Shown piece after piece: positions 6,082-12,717 of a DNA stretch of 64,000 bases (positions within the stretch are counted from its first letter, which is position 1; every line of letters starts with the position of its first letter). Origin of the DNA: a virus; the IMG/VR virus record IMGVR_UViG_3300049001_000029, positions 1 through 64,000 of that record, one strand, 5' to 3'. The notes beneath the pieces are model-generated. The model did not search any database. It was not told the origin of the DNA and worked only from the letters and a program-made list of their open reading frames with translations. Position numbers and translations under genes: made by a program.

Positions 6082-8082
6082 GTGACGATTCTGTCTTTCC
6101 CCAGCCGCGACTCTGAGCCAGACGACCAGCCGGCCGGTGCCGAGCTGGTGACTGCCCCGCGTACCGCTCCGCAATCCGGGGCGGTACGCGGCTGGTTGGA
6201 GCGGCAGCCTGGGCTCCCGGACCGGCAGCGGCTGGCGGCCTCGGCGCGCTGGTGGACGCGCGAGGGGGCTAAGAAGCTGTTCACGCTGGCGTTGTGCGCG
6301 CCGTGGCTGGCGTTGCGCGAACTCCGCCCAATCACCCGTGGACTCGGCCGATGCTTCTCGATATGGGCGAAATGGTGCGCGGTTGCTGATGTGCGGGACC
6401 TGCTGTCGGATGGGGAAGGCAACCCGAAGCTCGCAGCGGGATTGAAGCGCGAGGCGCGGCGCTCCGGGCGACGACGGATGTCGCTCGCGTTGGCGGTACT
6501 CCTGGCCGGTGTCGGGGTGTGGGCCTATTGCGTCTTCCCGGCGTACCTCGCGGCGGCTGGGTTCGTTCTGGTCGGTGTTTTCGACCTGGTGGGGCGGCGT
6601 GGCACCGAGAAGGTCGCCACCCCGTTGCCGGCGCCGGCACGGACCGTGTTGCGTGAGGGGGTGCCGTTGAACCAGATCACCGCGACCATTGTCGACACGG
6701 CCGCGCGGGAAGGGCTGGAGATCGGGATCGCCTCCCCGATGCGTTATGACTCCGCGCGCCGCGAGTACCGAGTGCAAATCTCGTGCCTAGACCTGATCGA
6801 GCCCAAGCATCTGCGGGCATTTGAACGGGGTATCGGCGCGGAAGACCACGCTGTTCGCAGCCTTGCTACCGACATGGCCACTACGAGGGAGTTGGTAATC
6901 CGCGACGGTGACCCGCTGGCCGAGGTGCCGGCCGCACCCTGGATCGACACGGGCAGCATTTCGCTGCAGGATGACCTGCTTGACCTGGGCGTGTCCATGA
7001 CCGAGGTTGATTTCGCATTGAGCTTCGCCGGGCAGCACGTCAAGGTAATTATGGGTACCGGTGGCGGGAAATCGACGTGGTTCCTGCGTAACTGTATTGA
7101 TCGTCTCTCGGCGTGTCGGGATGTGGTGATCTGGGGTATCGACCTCACCAACGGACCTGAGCTGCCGTTGTGGCGTGGCGTGATTCAGAAGCGGGCTTTC
7201 ACGCCGGATGATGCCGAGGTGTTGCTGGGCGCCGCATTGGCTGAGATCGGACGACGAGCGAAAATCCTTGCAGGCTTCGCCGAAGATGATGACCCATCCA
7301 ATGACGACATTATTGAGTGGTGCAGTAAGCTCGGCCCGTGGCTAGACATCGTCATCGACGAGTTTTCCACCCTCGCCGAGTACAACGGGAAACCTCAAGG
7401 TGAGCTAGATTTACTGGGTCAGTGCAAGGAGATCATCCGCACTGGGCGCAAGCATGGTGTCTCGCTGGTGATGCTCGCACAGCGTACCGGGAACGAGGAT
7501 TTCGGCTCAACGGTCATGACCAGTCAGGCGGGGGTAACCATTGCTGGGCCGTGTGCCCCTGACGATTCAGTGCGCGCGTTCGGGAAGGACAAACGTGACG
7601 ACGGATGGACGCCGCACATTCTCAAGCCGGGTACGAAGGACAGCCCAAACGACGCCGGAAAGTGTTTCGTCGAATCGCCGCGTCACCGCACTCCCGACAT
7701 TTACCGTTGCTACGCCCCGATGTCAGCGGGTGAGGTGAAGCGCCGCGCCCGCCAGCGGATCGCCGATGGTCTCCCGAGCCTGCAGCAGGCCGGCAGCCAC
7801 GGCGACCTACTCGACGAGGTTGAAGGCGCCATCGTGCCGCCGGTACTGGCCGCCGTCGAGCAGGCTTTCGCCGAGGCGGGCAATCCCGAGTGGATGGCCA
7901 CGGCCGACCTGCTGTCCCTCGTGCAGGCGGCCGGCTTCCCGGAACTGACCGAGACGACTCTGGCTGCCGGCATCCCGGTGGACAAGAACGAGCCGGGGTC
8001 ACGCCGCCGCCGGACCGGGGAGAAGAACCCCACACGCGGCTACCTGTTGTCCTCCATCCGATCCGCGATGGAGCAGCTATGA
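6082..8082 (+). CDS. FtsK/SpoIIIE-type DNA translocase (TraB-like)
   Basis: 666 residues from a GTG at 6082 with AGAGGA upstream; an earlier ATG would read through the previous gene. Two membrane helices lie at ~135-175 (SLALAVLLAGVGVWAYCVFP). The C-terminal motor has Walker A GTGGGKST (~325-332) and Walker B LDIVIDEF (~421-428), plus an R-rich distal part with a winged-helix-like tail. Actinomycete TraB-type FtsK proteins form hexamers in the septal membrane and move double-stranded plasmid DNA between mycelial cells. In a phage genome this points to conjugation-like transfer or plasmid partition. Confidence 0.9.
   Translation: MTILSFPSRDSEPDDQPAGAELVTAPRTAPQSGAVRGWLERQPGLPDRQRLAASARWWTREGAKKLFTLALCAPWLALRELRPITRGLGRCFSIWAKWCAVADVRDLLSDGEGNPKLAAGLKREARRSGRRRMSLALAVLLAGVGVWAYCVFPAYLAAAGFVLVGVFDLVGRRGTEKVATPLPAPARTVLREGVPLNQITATIVDTAAREGLEIGIASPMRYDSARREYRVQISCLDLIEPKHLRAFERGIGAEDHAVRSLATDMATTRELVIRDGDPLAEVPAAPWIDTGSISLQDDLLDLGVSMTEVDFALSFAGQHVKVIMGTGGGKSTWFLRNCIDRLSACRDVVIWGIDLTNGPELPLWRGVIQKRAFTPDDAEVLLGAALAEIGRRAKILAGFAEDDDPSNDDIIEWCSKLGPWLDIVIDEFSTLAEYNGKPQGELDLLGQCKEIIRTGRKHGVSLVMLAQRTGNEDFGSTVMTSQAGVTIAGPCAPDDSVRAFGKDKRDDGWTPHILKPGTKDSPNDAGKCFVESPRHRTPDIYRCYAPMSAGEVKRRARQRIADGLPSLQQAGSHGDLLDEVEGAIVPPVLAAVEQAFAEAGNPEWMATADLLSLVQAAGFPELTETTLAAGIPVDKNEPGSRRRRTGEKNPTRGYLLSSIRSAMEQL
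8052..8074 (+). repeat. 23-bp direct repeat, copy 1 (ftsK 3' end)
   Basis: Sequence encoding the last residues of the FtsK-like protein. An exact 23-base copy lies at 12028-12050 and the similarity continues loosely into the following ribosome site and ATGGGA start. See copy 2. Confidence 0.85.
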
Positions 8083-8094
8083 GAGGAGATCGAG

Positions 8095-8250
8095 ATGGGA
8101 CTCAGGCAAAGGCTCGACTGGCATCGGGCGGAGTTGACCCCCAATGACCAGAAGCGGCAGCAGCGACGGGACGAGTACGACACCAAGTACGACATGTGCC
8201 ACCACGGCACCCACCGCAAGGACGCCTGCCTCGGCGGCGAGGGGCGCTGA
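8095..8250 (+). CDS. 51-aa small Cys/His protein
   Basis: ATG at 8095 with AGGAGA upstream. Reads MGLRQRLDWHRAELTPNDQK, then a charged stretch, then CHHGTHRKDACLGGEGR. The CHH...C cluster could bind zinc. Sits between the FtsK-like gene and a second small Cys protein, as small accessory genes often do in AICE operons. Confidence 0.6.
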   Translation: MGLRQRLDWHRAELTPNDQKRQQRRDEYDTKYDMCHHGTHRKDACLGGEGR

Positions 8251-8255
8251 CGGCG

Positions 8256-8438
8256 ATGGACTGCTCACGCTGTCACAAAGGGATCGACCCAACGGAAGCC
8301 CACATTGTCTACAACCGTCACATAGAGCAACTGACCCGTCGCCGTTACTGGTGGCAGCGACGGGTGATCGTGGTGCTGGATGCCGTGGATATGGATCACC
8401 GCCACGTCGAGTGCGATCCGCGAATGTCCGTCTTCTGA
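8256..8438 (+). CDS. 60-aa zinc-ribbon-like protein
   Basis: Starts MDCSRCHKGIDPTEAH: an N-terminal CxxC followed by His, and later HRHVEC near the C-terminus, enough for one zinc site. ATG at 8256 lies five bases after the previous stop. Function unknown. Confidence 0.6.
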   Translation: MDCSRCHKGIDPTEAHIVYNRHIEQLTRRRYWWQRRVIVVLDAVDMDHRHVECDPRMSVF

Positions 8439-8532
8439 CGGCACGCCCCGGCACATTGCAGGTGACGCGGTCCGGCACACCGGTGGCACTCCACCGATCT
8501 GTGCCGGCACATGTACCGGGGGTGTGCCGGCC
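8439..8532. promoter_or_regulatory. Repeat-rich spacer with CCGGCACA motifs
   Basis: The octamer CCGGCACA occurs three times on the plus strand and once inverted. The last two form a perfect 9-bp hairpin, GCCGGCACA (8503-8511) with TGTGCCGGC (8523-8531), directly before the next start codon. Could be a repressor site or translational control hairpin. Confidence 0.5.
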
Positions 8533-9285
8533 ATGATGGGGCGCTCTCACAGCATGTGCGGGCTCACGGTCGGGGTCTGCGCCGCCGGCCTGCTCGATCA
8601 CGCTCCGTGGCCAGTGCGGCTGCTGCTCATCCCGGTGATGGGCGGCGCCGCACTACTCCCGGACATCGACCATCCCTCGTCGCGGGTCGCCCGGTCGCTG
8701 GGGTTCGTCACCAAGTTCATCGCGGTCGGGGTGGCGGCGTTGAGCCTCGCCGTCTACCACGCAACGCGCACCGAGGCCGACGTGGCGAACCGGCACTCGG
8801 GTCACCGAACCCTCACGCACACGGTGCCAGGGTCACTGTTCTTCGGTCTCATCGCCGGGGTCACCGTGTTGGCTCATCCGATAGCCGGCGCGGTGTTCCT
8901 GGCCCTACTGATCGGTCTCATGGCCCGAGGGTTCAAGACAGTTGGTACTGGGTTCACCCTCGCCGGTGGCGGTCTCGCCTGGTTCACCCTGACCCACTAT
9001 CCGGGCTGGTGGTGGTTGTGGCCCTCCGTTGTGACCCTAGGTTCACTGACCCACATCGCCGGGGACTGGGTCACGAACTCCGGTGTGCCGATCTACTGGC
9101 CGCTGCTGCGTGATGACCGTCGCTGGTCCCTGCACCACGCGCCCATGACCTTCGCCACCGGCAAGGACTTTGAGACCGAGGTAGTGACCCCCGTGCTCGC
9201 GGTGAGCCTGACCCTGGCGGGTGGGTTCGCGGCGGGTCTGCCGCAGCTGGTCCTGCACTCGTGGGCGGTGGCTCATGGCCACTAG
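8533..9285 (+). CDS. YdjM/DUF457-like membrane metal-dependent hydrolase
   Basis: 250 residues with about six membrane helices. Motifs of the YdjM family are present: PDIDHPSS near residue 40, GHRTLTH near 95, and HIAGDW near 175, which supply the His/Asp metal ligands. Family members are inner-membrane proteins of uncertain substrate, often on mobile elements. Starts at the ATGATG at 8533; overlaps the next gene by 11 bases. Confidence 0.75.
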   Translation: MMGRSHSMCGLTVGVCAAGLLDHAPWPVRLLLIPVMGGAALLPDIDHPSSRVARSLGFVTKFIAVGVAALSLAVYHATRTEADVANRHSGHRTLTHTVPGSLFFGLIAGVTVLAHPIAGAVFLALLIGLMARGFKTVGTGFTLAGGGLAWFTLTHYPGWWWLWPSVVTLGSLTHIAGDWVTNSGVPIYWPLLRDDRRWSLHHAPMTFATGKDFETEVVTPVLAVSLTLAGGFAAGLPQLVLHSWAVAHGH

Positions 9286-9811
9286 ACGGCGCCGCACGAA
9301 GCTGTTCAGGGGCCGTTCGCGCTCACGCCGGCACGCGCAGATGTCCGGGCTCTCGGGTATCTGGTTCGCCGTGGCGGCAGTGTGCGGTGTCCTGACAGTG
9401 TTCCTGGAGTCGATCACGCTGTGTGTGGTTTGCCTGGTCGCGCTGACCGCCGCCGTGATCTCGATGTTCTCCCCGGAGGCCGGTCAGATCGCCTCGCGTG
9501 CCGCCGTGCCGGCCAAAGCGGGGAACACCAAATCCGGGCCTACCCCCGGGGGTAGGCGTCCGGCGAGCAAGTCAGCCGCGAAGCCCGGCACAGTTGGCCG
9601 AAAGCCGCCGTGCGGGGCGCGCTGCCGGAGATCAACAAAGGACAAGAAGACCTGCGACTGCATATGTCGAGGATCCGCTCACGGCTCCGAGGTGGGCCGT
9701 ACCTACACCGGGTCACGCGCCGAGCTGCAATCGAAACAGCTGAAAGCCCAGGAACGAGCGCACGTCAAGGAGCATGAGCCGTGGAACACGCGAAGCCGAC
9801 GCTCGTCCTAG
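9275..9811 (+). CDS. Membrane protein with Cys-rich C-terminus
   Basis: 178 residues. A very basic start (MATRRRRTKLFRGRSRSRR), two membrane helices at ~28-68, a Pro/Lys-rich linker, then CGARC and CDCIC motifs that could bind metal. Overlaps both neighbours. Typical small accessory gene of an AICE transfer operon; function unknown. Confidence 0.65.
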   Translation: MATRRRRTKLFRGRSRSRRHAQMSGLSGIWFAVAAVCGVLTVFLESITLCVVCLVALTAAVISMFSPEAGQIASRAAVPAKAGNTKSGPTPGGRRPASKSAAKPGTVGRKPPCGARCRRSTKDKKTCDCICRGSAHGSEVGRTYTGSRAELQSKQLKAQERAHVKEHEPWNTRSRRSS

Positions 9812-10023
9812 CGGCGCTGGGTGGTGTCGCCGGGGTGTCGAGCTTCCACCCGTCGATGGACCAGGCTATCTGCGCGTTCCTGCTCAGCGGCGTGGCCGCG
9901 TTGGTGCTGTTCGGGCTCGGCCGCTGGGTGCTGTGGGAGTACCTCGAACGGCGGGAATGCAGACGGCCGGTCCACCTGGCGTACCCGCACAAGCCGATCG
10001 AGAAGGAGCCGATCGGTGACTAA
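9781..10023 (+). CDS. Small membrane protein (80 aa)
   Basis: GTG start at 9781 inside the end of the previous gene. Two hydrophobic helices (TLVLAALGGVAGVSS and ICAFLLSGVAALVLFGLG), then a basic tail. Likely a spread-associated membrane protein by context only. Confidence 0.6.
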   Translation: MEHAKPTLVLAALGGVAGVSSFHPSMDQAICAFLLSGVAALVLFGLGRWVLWEYLERRECRRPVHLAYPHKPIEKEPIGD

Positions 10024-10225
10024 CGCGGTGATCCTGCTCGTTATCGGTTTGGTGGTGTGGCTTGCGCACTCGTGGCGGTATCCCTGGAAGCCCTGCAGCT
10101 GGTGCTCGGGTAATCCCACGAACAGGTCGCGTGGCGCGTTCAACGTCCGGTGCTGGTGGTGCGGCTCGACCGGGCGGCGCCGACGCTGGGGGGCTCGGCT
10201 GGTCGGACGGGGTTACGGAAGTTGA
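10016..10225 (+). CDS. Membrane-anchored zinc-ribbon protein (69 aa)
   Basis: GTG at 10016, overlapping the previous stop by eight bases. One N-terminal helix (AVILLVIGLVVWLAH) is followed by CSWC and CWWC about 20 residues apart, a textbook zinc ribbon, and an Arg-rich tail. Small proteins of this design recur in actinomycete integrative elements. Function unknown. Confidence 0.65.
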   Translation: MTNAVILLVIGLVVWLAHSWRYPWKPCSWCSGNPTNRSRGAFNVRCWWCGSTGRRRRWGARLVGRGYGS

Positions 10226-10250
10226 TGGGGTTGGAAGCATTGGGGTCGTG

Positions 10251-10424
10251 GTGACTGACCGGGAGCGTTTGGCTGTTGCGGCTCAGGACGCAACGCGGGA
10301 GTTGGCGGCCGTACGGGATGTGCTTGTGGGCGATCCGGTGTTGGGTCCGGAGCTGCAGCGCGCGGTCGTGTTGATGGCGTCGGTGGCGTTGTGGCTCAGT
10401 TGCGAGGAAGCGTTCCCGGGCTAG
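10251..10424 (+). CDS. 57-aa helical protein
   Basis: GTG start at 10251. Predicted alpha-helical (RLAVAAQDATRELAAVRDV), with a hydrophobic C-terminal stretch ending EEAFPG. Last gene of the rightward transfer operon before the convergent gene at 10421. No family recognised. Confidence 0.5.
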   Translation: MTDRERLAVAAQDATRELAAVRDVLVGDPVLGPELQRAVVLMASVALWLSCEEAFPG

Positions 10425-10645
10425 TCCGGGGTGGACGGAGTGTCGTCTAACTTCCGAGCCCGGTCTGCTGGGATGTTCTCGGGTCGTCTAGGTGCCGCGC
10501 CTCGGCGGATGTACCAGCGGATGAGGTCACGGATGACGGCGGATGCCCCCCCGTGGCCGGTGGCTTGTTTGAAGTCGTTCCAGTCTTGTTGCCAGCGTGT
10601 CCCGGGTTCTCCTCGGAAGCTGTGGTGGGGTTCGCCTCGGTCCAT
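10421..10645 (-). CDS. Ribbon-helix-helix-like DNA-binding protein
   Basis: 74 residues from the ATG at 10645. The core RWQQDWNDFKQATGHGGASA followed by VIRDLIRWYIRR reads like the strand-helix-helix of an RHH (CopG/ParG-like) repressor. TATACT ends six bases before the ATG, so the mRNA would start at or next to the start codon (leaderless). It diverges from the canonical promoter at 10700-10728 and is a good candidate for its repressor. Confidence 0.6.
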   Translation of the reverse strand: MDRGEPHHSFRGEPGTRWQQDWNDFKQATGHGGASAVIRDLIRWYIRRGAAPRRPENIPADRARKLDDTPSTPD

Positions 10646-10699
10646 GATTTTAGTATAGCGGTGTTGGTACGCATCGTCTAGGTGAGCTGGTGTTGACCC

Positions 10700-10734
10700 T
10701 TGACTGTGTATGTACACACGGCTATACTTGAGGC
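10700..10734 (+). promoter_or_regulatory. Sigma70-type promoter with internal operator
   Basis: -35 TTGACT (10700-10705), 17-bp spacer, -10 TATACT (10723-10728), six bases, then ATG at 10735. The spacer contains GTGTA-TG-TACAC, an inverted repeat that a repressor could occupy. It would give a leaderless transcript of the small-gene cluster to the right. Confidence 0.7.
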
Positions 10735-10788
10735 ATGCAGAAGATGGGTGAGTGCGAGGATGAGGACGACTGGATTACGGAGGGCTGA
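10735..10788 (+). CDS. 17-aa acidic leader peptide
   Basis: ATG six bases after the -10 box; the product is MQKMGECEDEDDWITEG. Its TGA is followed by CATG, so the next reading frame begins one base later. Probably a leader that loads ribosomes for the downstream genes. Confidence 0.45.
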   Translation: MQKMGECEDEDDWITEG

Positions 10789-10789
10789 C

Positions 10790-10900
10790 ATGACCGAGAC
10801 CGTCACCGAGACAGGGCCCGATCATCGACAGGGATGCGCACGCCGGCCTACCGGTGGGGTTGCTTCCGCTTCGTGTTCGCCAGGTACTTGCCGCCCTTGA
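10790..10900 (+). CDS. 36-aa ORF, possibly frameshifted
   Basis: Starts MTETVTETGPDHRQGCARRP one base after the leader peptide. Its C-terminus looks unlike protein. The +2-shifted frame reads PIIDRDAHAGLPVGLLPLRV and ends with the same TGACATG junction used by the neighbours, so the original gene may have lost or gained a base near 10815. Call is weak. Confidence 0.3.
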   Translation: MTETVTETGPDHRQGCARRPTGGVASASCSPGTCRP

Positions 10901-10917
10901 GGGAAAGGCACTCTGAC

Positions 10918-11295
10918 ATGGACAAGGAACGGTTCGACGCGGCAACGGACGTGATCTACCTGGCCTACTGTGATGCCGACAATGATTTGGACCATGCATA
11001 TTCCGTCGCATGCAACACGCTGCGCGCCGCCGCCGCGTTCCAGATCGAGCAGTACCAGGAACAGCTCGATGGGACTAAGAGGCTTATGCAAAACTCCCCA
11101 GCGGCCAGGCCCCACGCACCATCGATGCAGCTCAGCGGGCTCCGGGCTGGCAAGCACCTGGCTTCTGCATAAACCTCTAAGCCTGGTGCACGTTTCCAGA
11201 TTCTGGAACTTCGTACCCGTATCGACACGCTGCGCAAGTTCGCGGGATTGCCGGCACCGAAATCGAGCAGTACGACCGTAGACGAGGAGAACTGA
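10918..11295 (+). pseudogene. Small gene interrupted by a MITE-like insertion
   Basis: The frame starts at ATG 10918 (MDKERFDAATDVIYLAYCDA) and now stops at 11172 inside an inserted element. Removing the insertion (11080-11176) and one 5-bp target copy (102 bases, 34 codons) restores one frame that runs on as PGARFQILELRTRIDTLRKF to a TGA at 11293-11295, a 91-residue protein. That stop again forms TGACATG with the next gene. The current product is an 84-residue truncated chimera. Original function unknown. Confidence 0.75.
11080..11176. mobile_element. 97-bp MITE-like insertion
   Basis: Terminal inverted repeats AGGCTTATGCA (11080-11090) and TGCATAAACCT (11166-11176), matching at 10 of 11 positions, flanked by the direct repeat CTAAG (11075-11079 and 11177-11181) as a 5-bp target duplication. 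It is too short to encode a transposase and must have been moved in trans. Confidence 0.8.
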
Positions 11296-11296
11296 C

Positions 11297-11644
11297 ATGT
11301 TCGCCATAGGCAGGCACTACATTACGATTTGGCACAGTAGCGATGGCCACACCACGGGGTATAGTTGCCAAGACTGCGCGATGACCGAGTCGGGTCCGTA
11401 CTGGAATGACCACATAGCGGAAAATGCAGCGCGGACAAATCATCATTCTGTGAACGTGTCTGTGTTGAAGGATGGGCAGCCTTCCATCGCCGAAAGCGAG
11501 CAACGTCTCTATGCCGCGCTGGATCGTCTCCCTGACTCTGACGCCGTGACCGTGGACAAGACCGATTTGCGGGCTGTGCTATCCGAGCACAAGCGACTGA
11601 AGGATTTCGTAGCGCAGGTTCGCTCCCTGACTCTGACGCTGTGA
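11297..11644 (+). CDS. Hypothetical protein (115 aa)
   Basis: ATG one base after the preceding TGA, with GAGGAGA just upstream. Soluble; has a CQDC motif near residue 24 and a helical C-terminal half (YAALDRLPDSDAVTVDKTDL). The last residues, RSLTLTL, are read from a 25-bp repeat of the stretch that encodes RLPDSDAVT in another frame, so the C-terminus may have been altered by recombination. No family recognised. Confidence 0.6.
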   Translation: MFAIGRHYITIWHSSDGHTTGYSCQDCAMTESGPYWNDHIAENAARTNHHSVNVSVLKDGQPSIAESEQRLYAALDRLPDSDAVTVDKTDLRAVLSEHKRLKDFVAQVRSLTLTL

Positions 11645-11647
11645 CCG
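11528..11647 (+). repeat. 25-bp direct repeat pair
   Basis: 11528-11552 and 11623-11647 match at 24 of 25 bases. The two copies lie in different reading frames of the same gene and the second contains its stop codon. Confidence 0.75.
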
Positions 11648-11694
11648 CACAGTGACCCGTAATGAGTGGACGACCGGAGACAAGAAGGACTGAC

Positions 11695-11901
11695 ATGCGC
11701 AAGAAAGCGGAGAATGTACCGGTCGGGTCTACCATCCTTACCGGCAGGGGGAAAGCCGCCCGGGTGACCAAGCCATCGACCGTCACTCAGAATGATTTCA
11801 CGGTACTGGGTCGTCGTTATCAGGGCCAGACGGTCACGGTGCATACCAACAAGGGCGACATCCTGACCACCTTGCCGTGCGATGTGGAAGTAGTGGACTG
11901 A
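11695..11901 (+). CDS. Small beta-rich protein (68 aa)
   Basis: MRKKAENVPVGSTILTGRGK and then short strands separated by Gly, ending LPCDVEVVD; this looks like a small beta-barrel domain. Begins at a TGACATG junction with AAGAAGGA upstream. Function unknown. Confidence 0.6.
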   Translation: MRKKAENVPVGSTILTGRGKAARVTKPSTVTQNDFTVLGRRYQGQTVTVHTNKGDILTTLPCDVEVVD

Positions 11902-11914
11902 CCATGCCTCTGAC

Positions 11915-12019
11915 ATGGACGAGTGCGAGATCGAGATTGATAGTTTTGCCCCGGAGGAGCAGCCTTTAGTCGCGGAGACTACGGGAACGGGAAGTGAGGC
12001 CAGGAAGGTCATGCGGTGA
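11915..12019 (+). CDS. 34-aa acidic small protein
   Basis: Starts MDECEIEIDSFAPEEQPLVA at the fifth TGACATG junction of this cluster. Acidic like the 17-aa leader upstream. No family recognised. Confidence 0.4.
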   Translation: MDECEIEIDSFAPEEQPLVAETTGTGSEARKVMR

Positions 12020-12027
12020 ATCCCTTT

Positions 12028-12050
12028 CTCCATCCGATCCGCGATGGAGC
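12028..12050 (+). repeat. 23-bp direct repeat, copy 2 (orphan ftsK end)
   Basis: Exact copy of 8052-8074, here outside any ftsK gene and directly before the next gene's ribosome site. The following bases (agaggaga...atggga) also resemble the region after ftsK, so the upstream region of the next gene seems to derive from a second, now lost, ftsK-like locus. Confidence 0.8.
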
Positions 12051-12071
12051 TACGAGAAGAGGAGACCAGGA

Positions 12072-12281
12072 ATGGGAAAGATCAGCAAAAGTGATGCCGC
12101 CGCGAGTGCCGCCCATCACCGAGCGTGGGAGAGGAAACATGCCGGCGATGCCAATCAAGCTCTCAGAGATGGCGACGGCGAGAGCGTCACGCTGCATCTC
12201 GAACGGGCAAACACTCAGGGTGGCCGTGCCGCTCTTGAAGAGGCTTACGCACGAGGAGAAATCGACGACTACAACCTCTAA
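12072..12281 (+). CDS. Hypothetical protein (69 aa)
   Basis: Begins MGKISKSDAAASAAHHRAWE; charged, helical and acidic at the end (GEIDDYNL). AGGAGA lies upstream, inside the ftsK-derived repeat context. No family recognised. Followed by the large hairpin at 12294. Confidence 0.6.
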   Translation: MGKISKSDAAASAAHHRAWERKHAGDANQALRDGDGESVTLHLERANTQGGRAALEEAYARGEIDDYNL

Positions 12282-12293
12282 CAGCGCGGTGGA

Positions 12294-12349
12294 GTGAGCC
12301 CAGCGGGGATAGGCAGGTCTAGCCCTCGTCTATCCCCGCTACGGCTCAC
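12294..12349 (+). terminator. Long hairpin terminator
   Basis: Arms of about 19 bases, GTGAGCC...AGCGGGGATAG and its inverse, with a one-base bulge and a 17-base loop. It closes the TGACATG gene cluster before the zinc-ribbon gene. Confidence 0.6.
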
Positions 12350-12395
12350 TGAGCTGCACAAACCCGATTCCTAGCGTCTAAGGAGGCATCCCGCG

Positions 12396-12695
12396 TTGGA
12401 CGTACTAGCCCTGGTCGGGGCCGTCTGGGTGGTCGGATACGTGATCACCTGCGCGGTGTGGCCCTACCGGCGGTGCGGGCGCTGCGAGGGCACCGGGAAG
12501 CGCCGTAGCCCGTCCGGGAAGGCGTGGCGGCCGTGCCGGCGGTGCGAGGAGAACGGCTCGACAGCGACACTCAGCGGCCGAGACCCGGCCGGCGCATCGA
12601 CGTGCCCGGGTCTCGGCGGTAGCATCGGGAGACCTCTTCGCGGAGGACAACGCCCCCGGTCGACGGACCGGGGGTTCCGCGCGGGGGTGGGATGA
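12396..12695 (+). CDS. Membrane-anchored zinc-ribbon protein
   Basis: TTG start at 12396 with AAGGAGG nine bases upstream. One membrane helix (LVGAVWVVGYVITCAVW), then CGRCEGTGKRRSPSGKAW and CRRC, a DnaJ-like CxxCxGxG zinc ribbon common in Streptomyces integrative elements. After CRRC the sequence turns Gly/Pro-rich; the frame shifted by one base reads RGERLDSDTQRPRPGRRID, closer to the usual tail, so a frameshift near 12543 is possible. Confidence 0.6.
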   Translation: MDVLALVGAVWVVGYVITCAVWPYRRCGRCEGTGKRRSPSGKAWRPCRRCEENGSTATLSGRDPAGASTCPGLGGSIGRPLRGGQRPRSTDRGFRAGVG

Positions 12696-12717
12696 ATCCG
12701 CGAAGGTTGGTGTCGGC

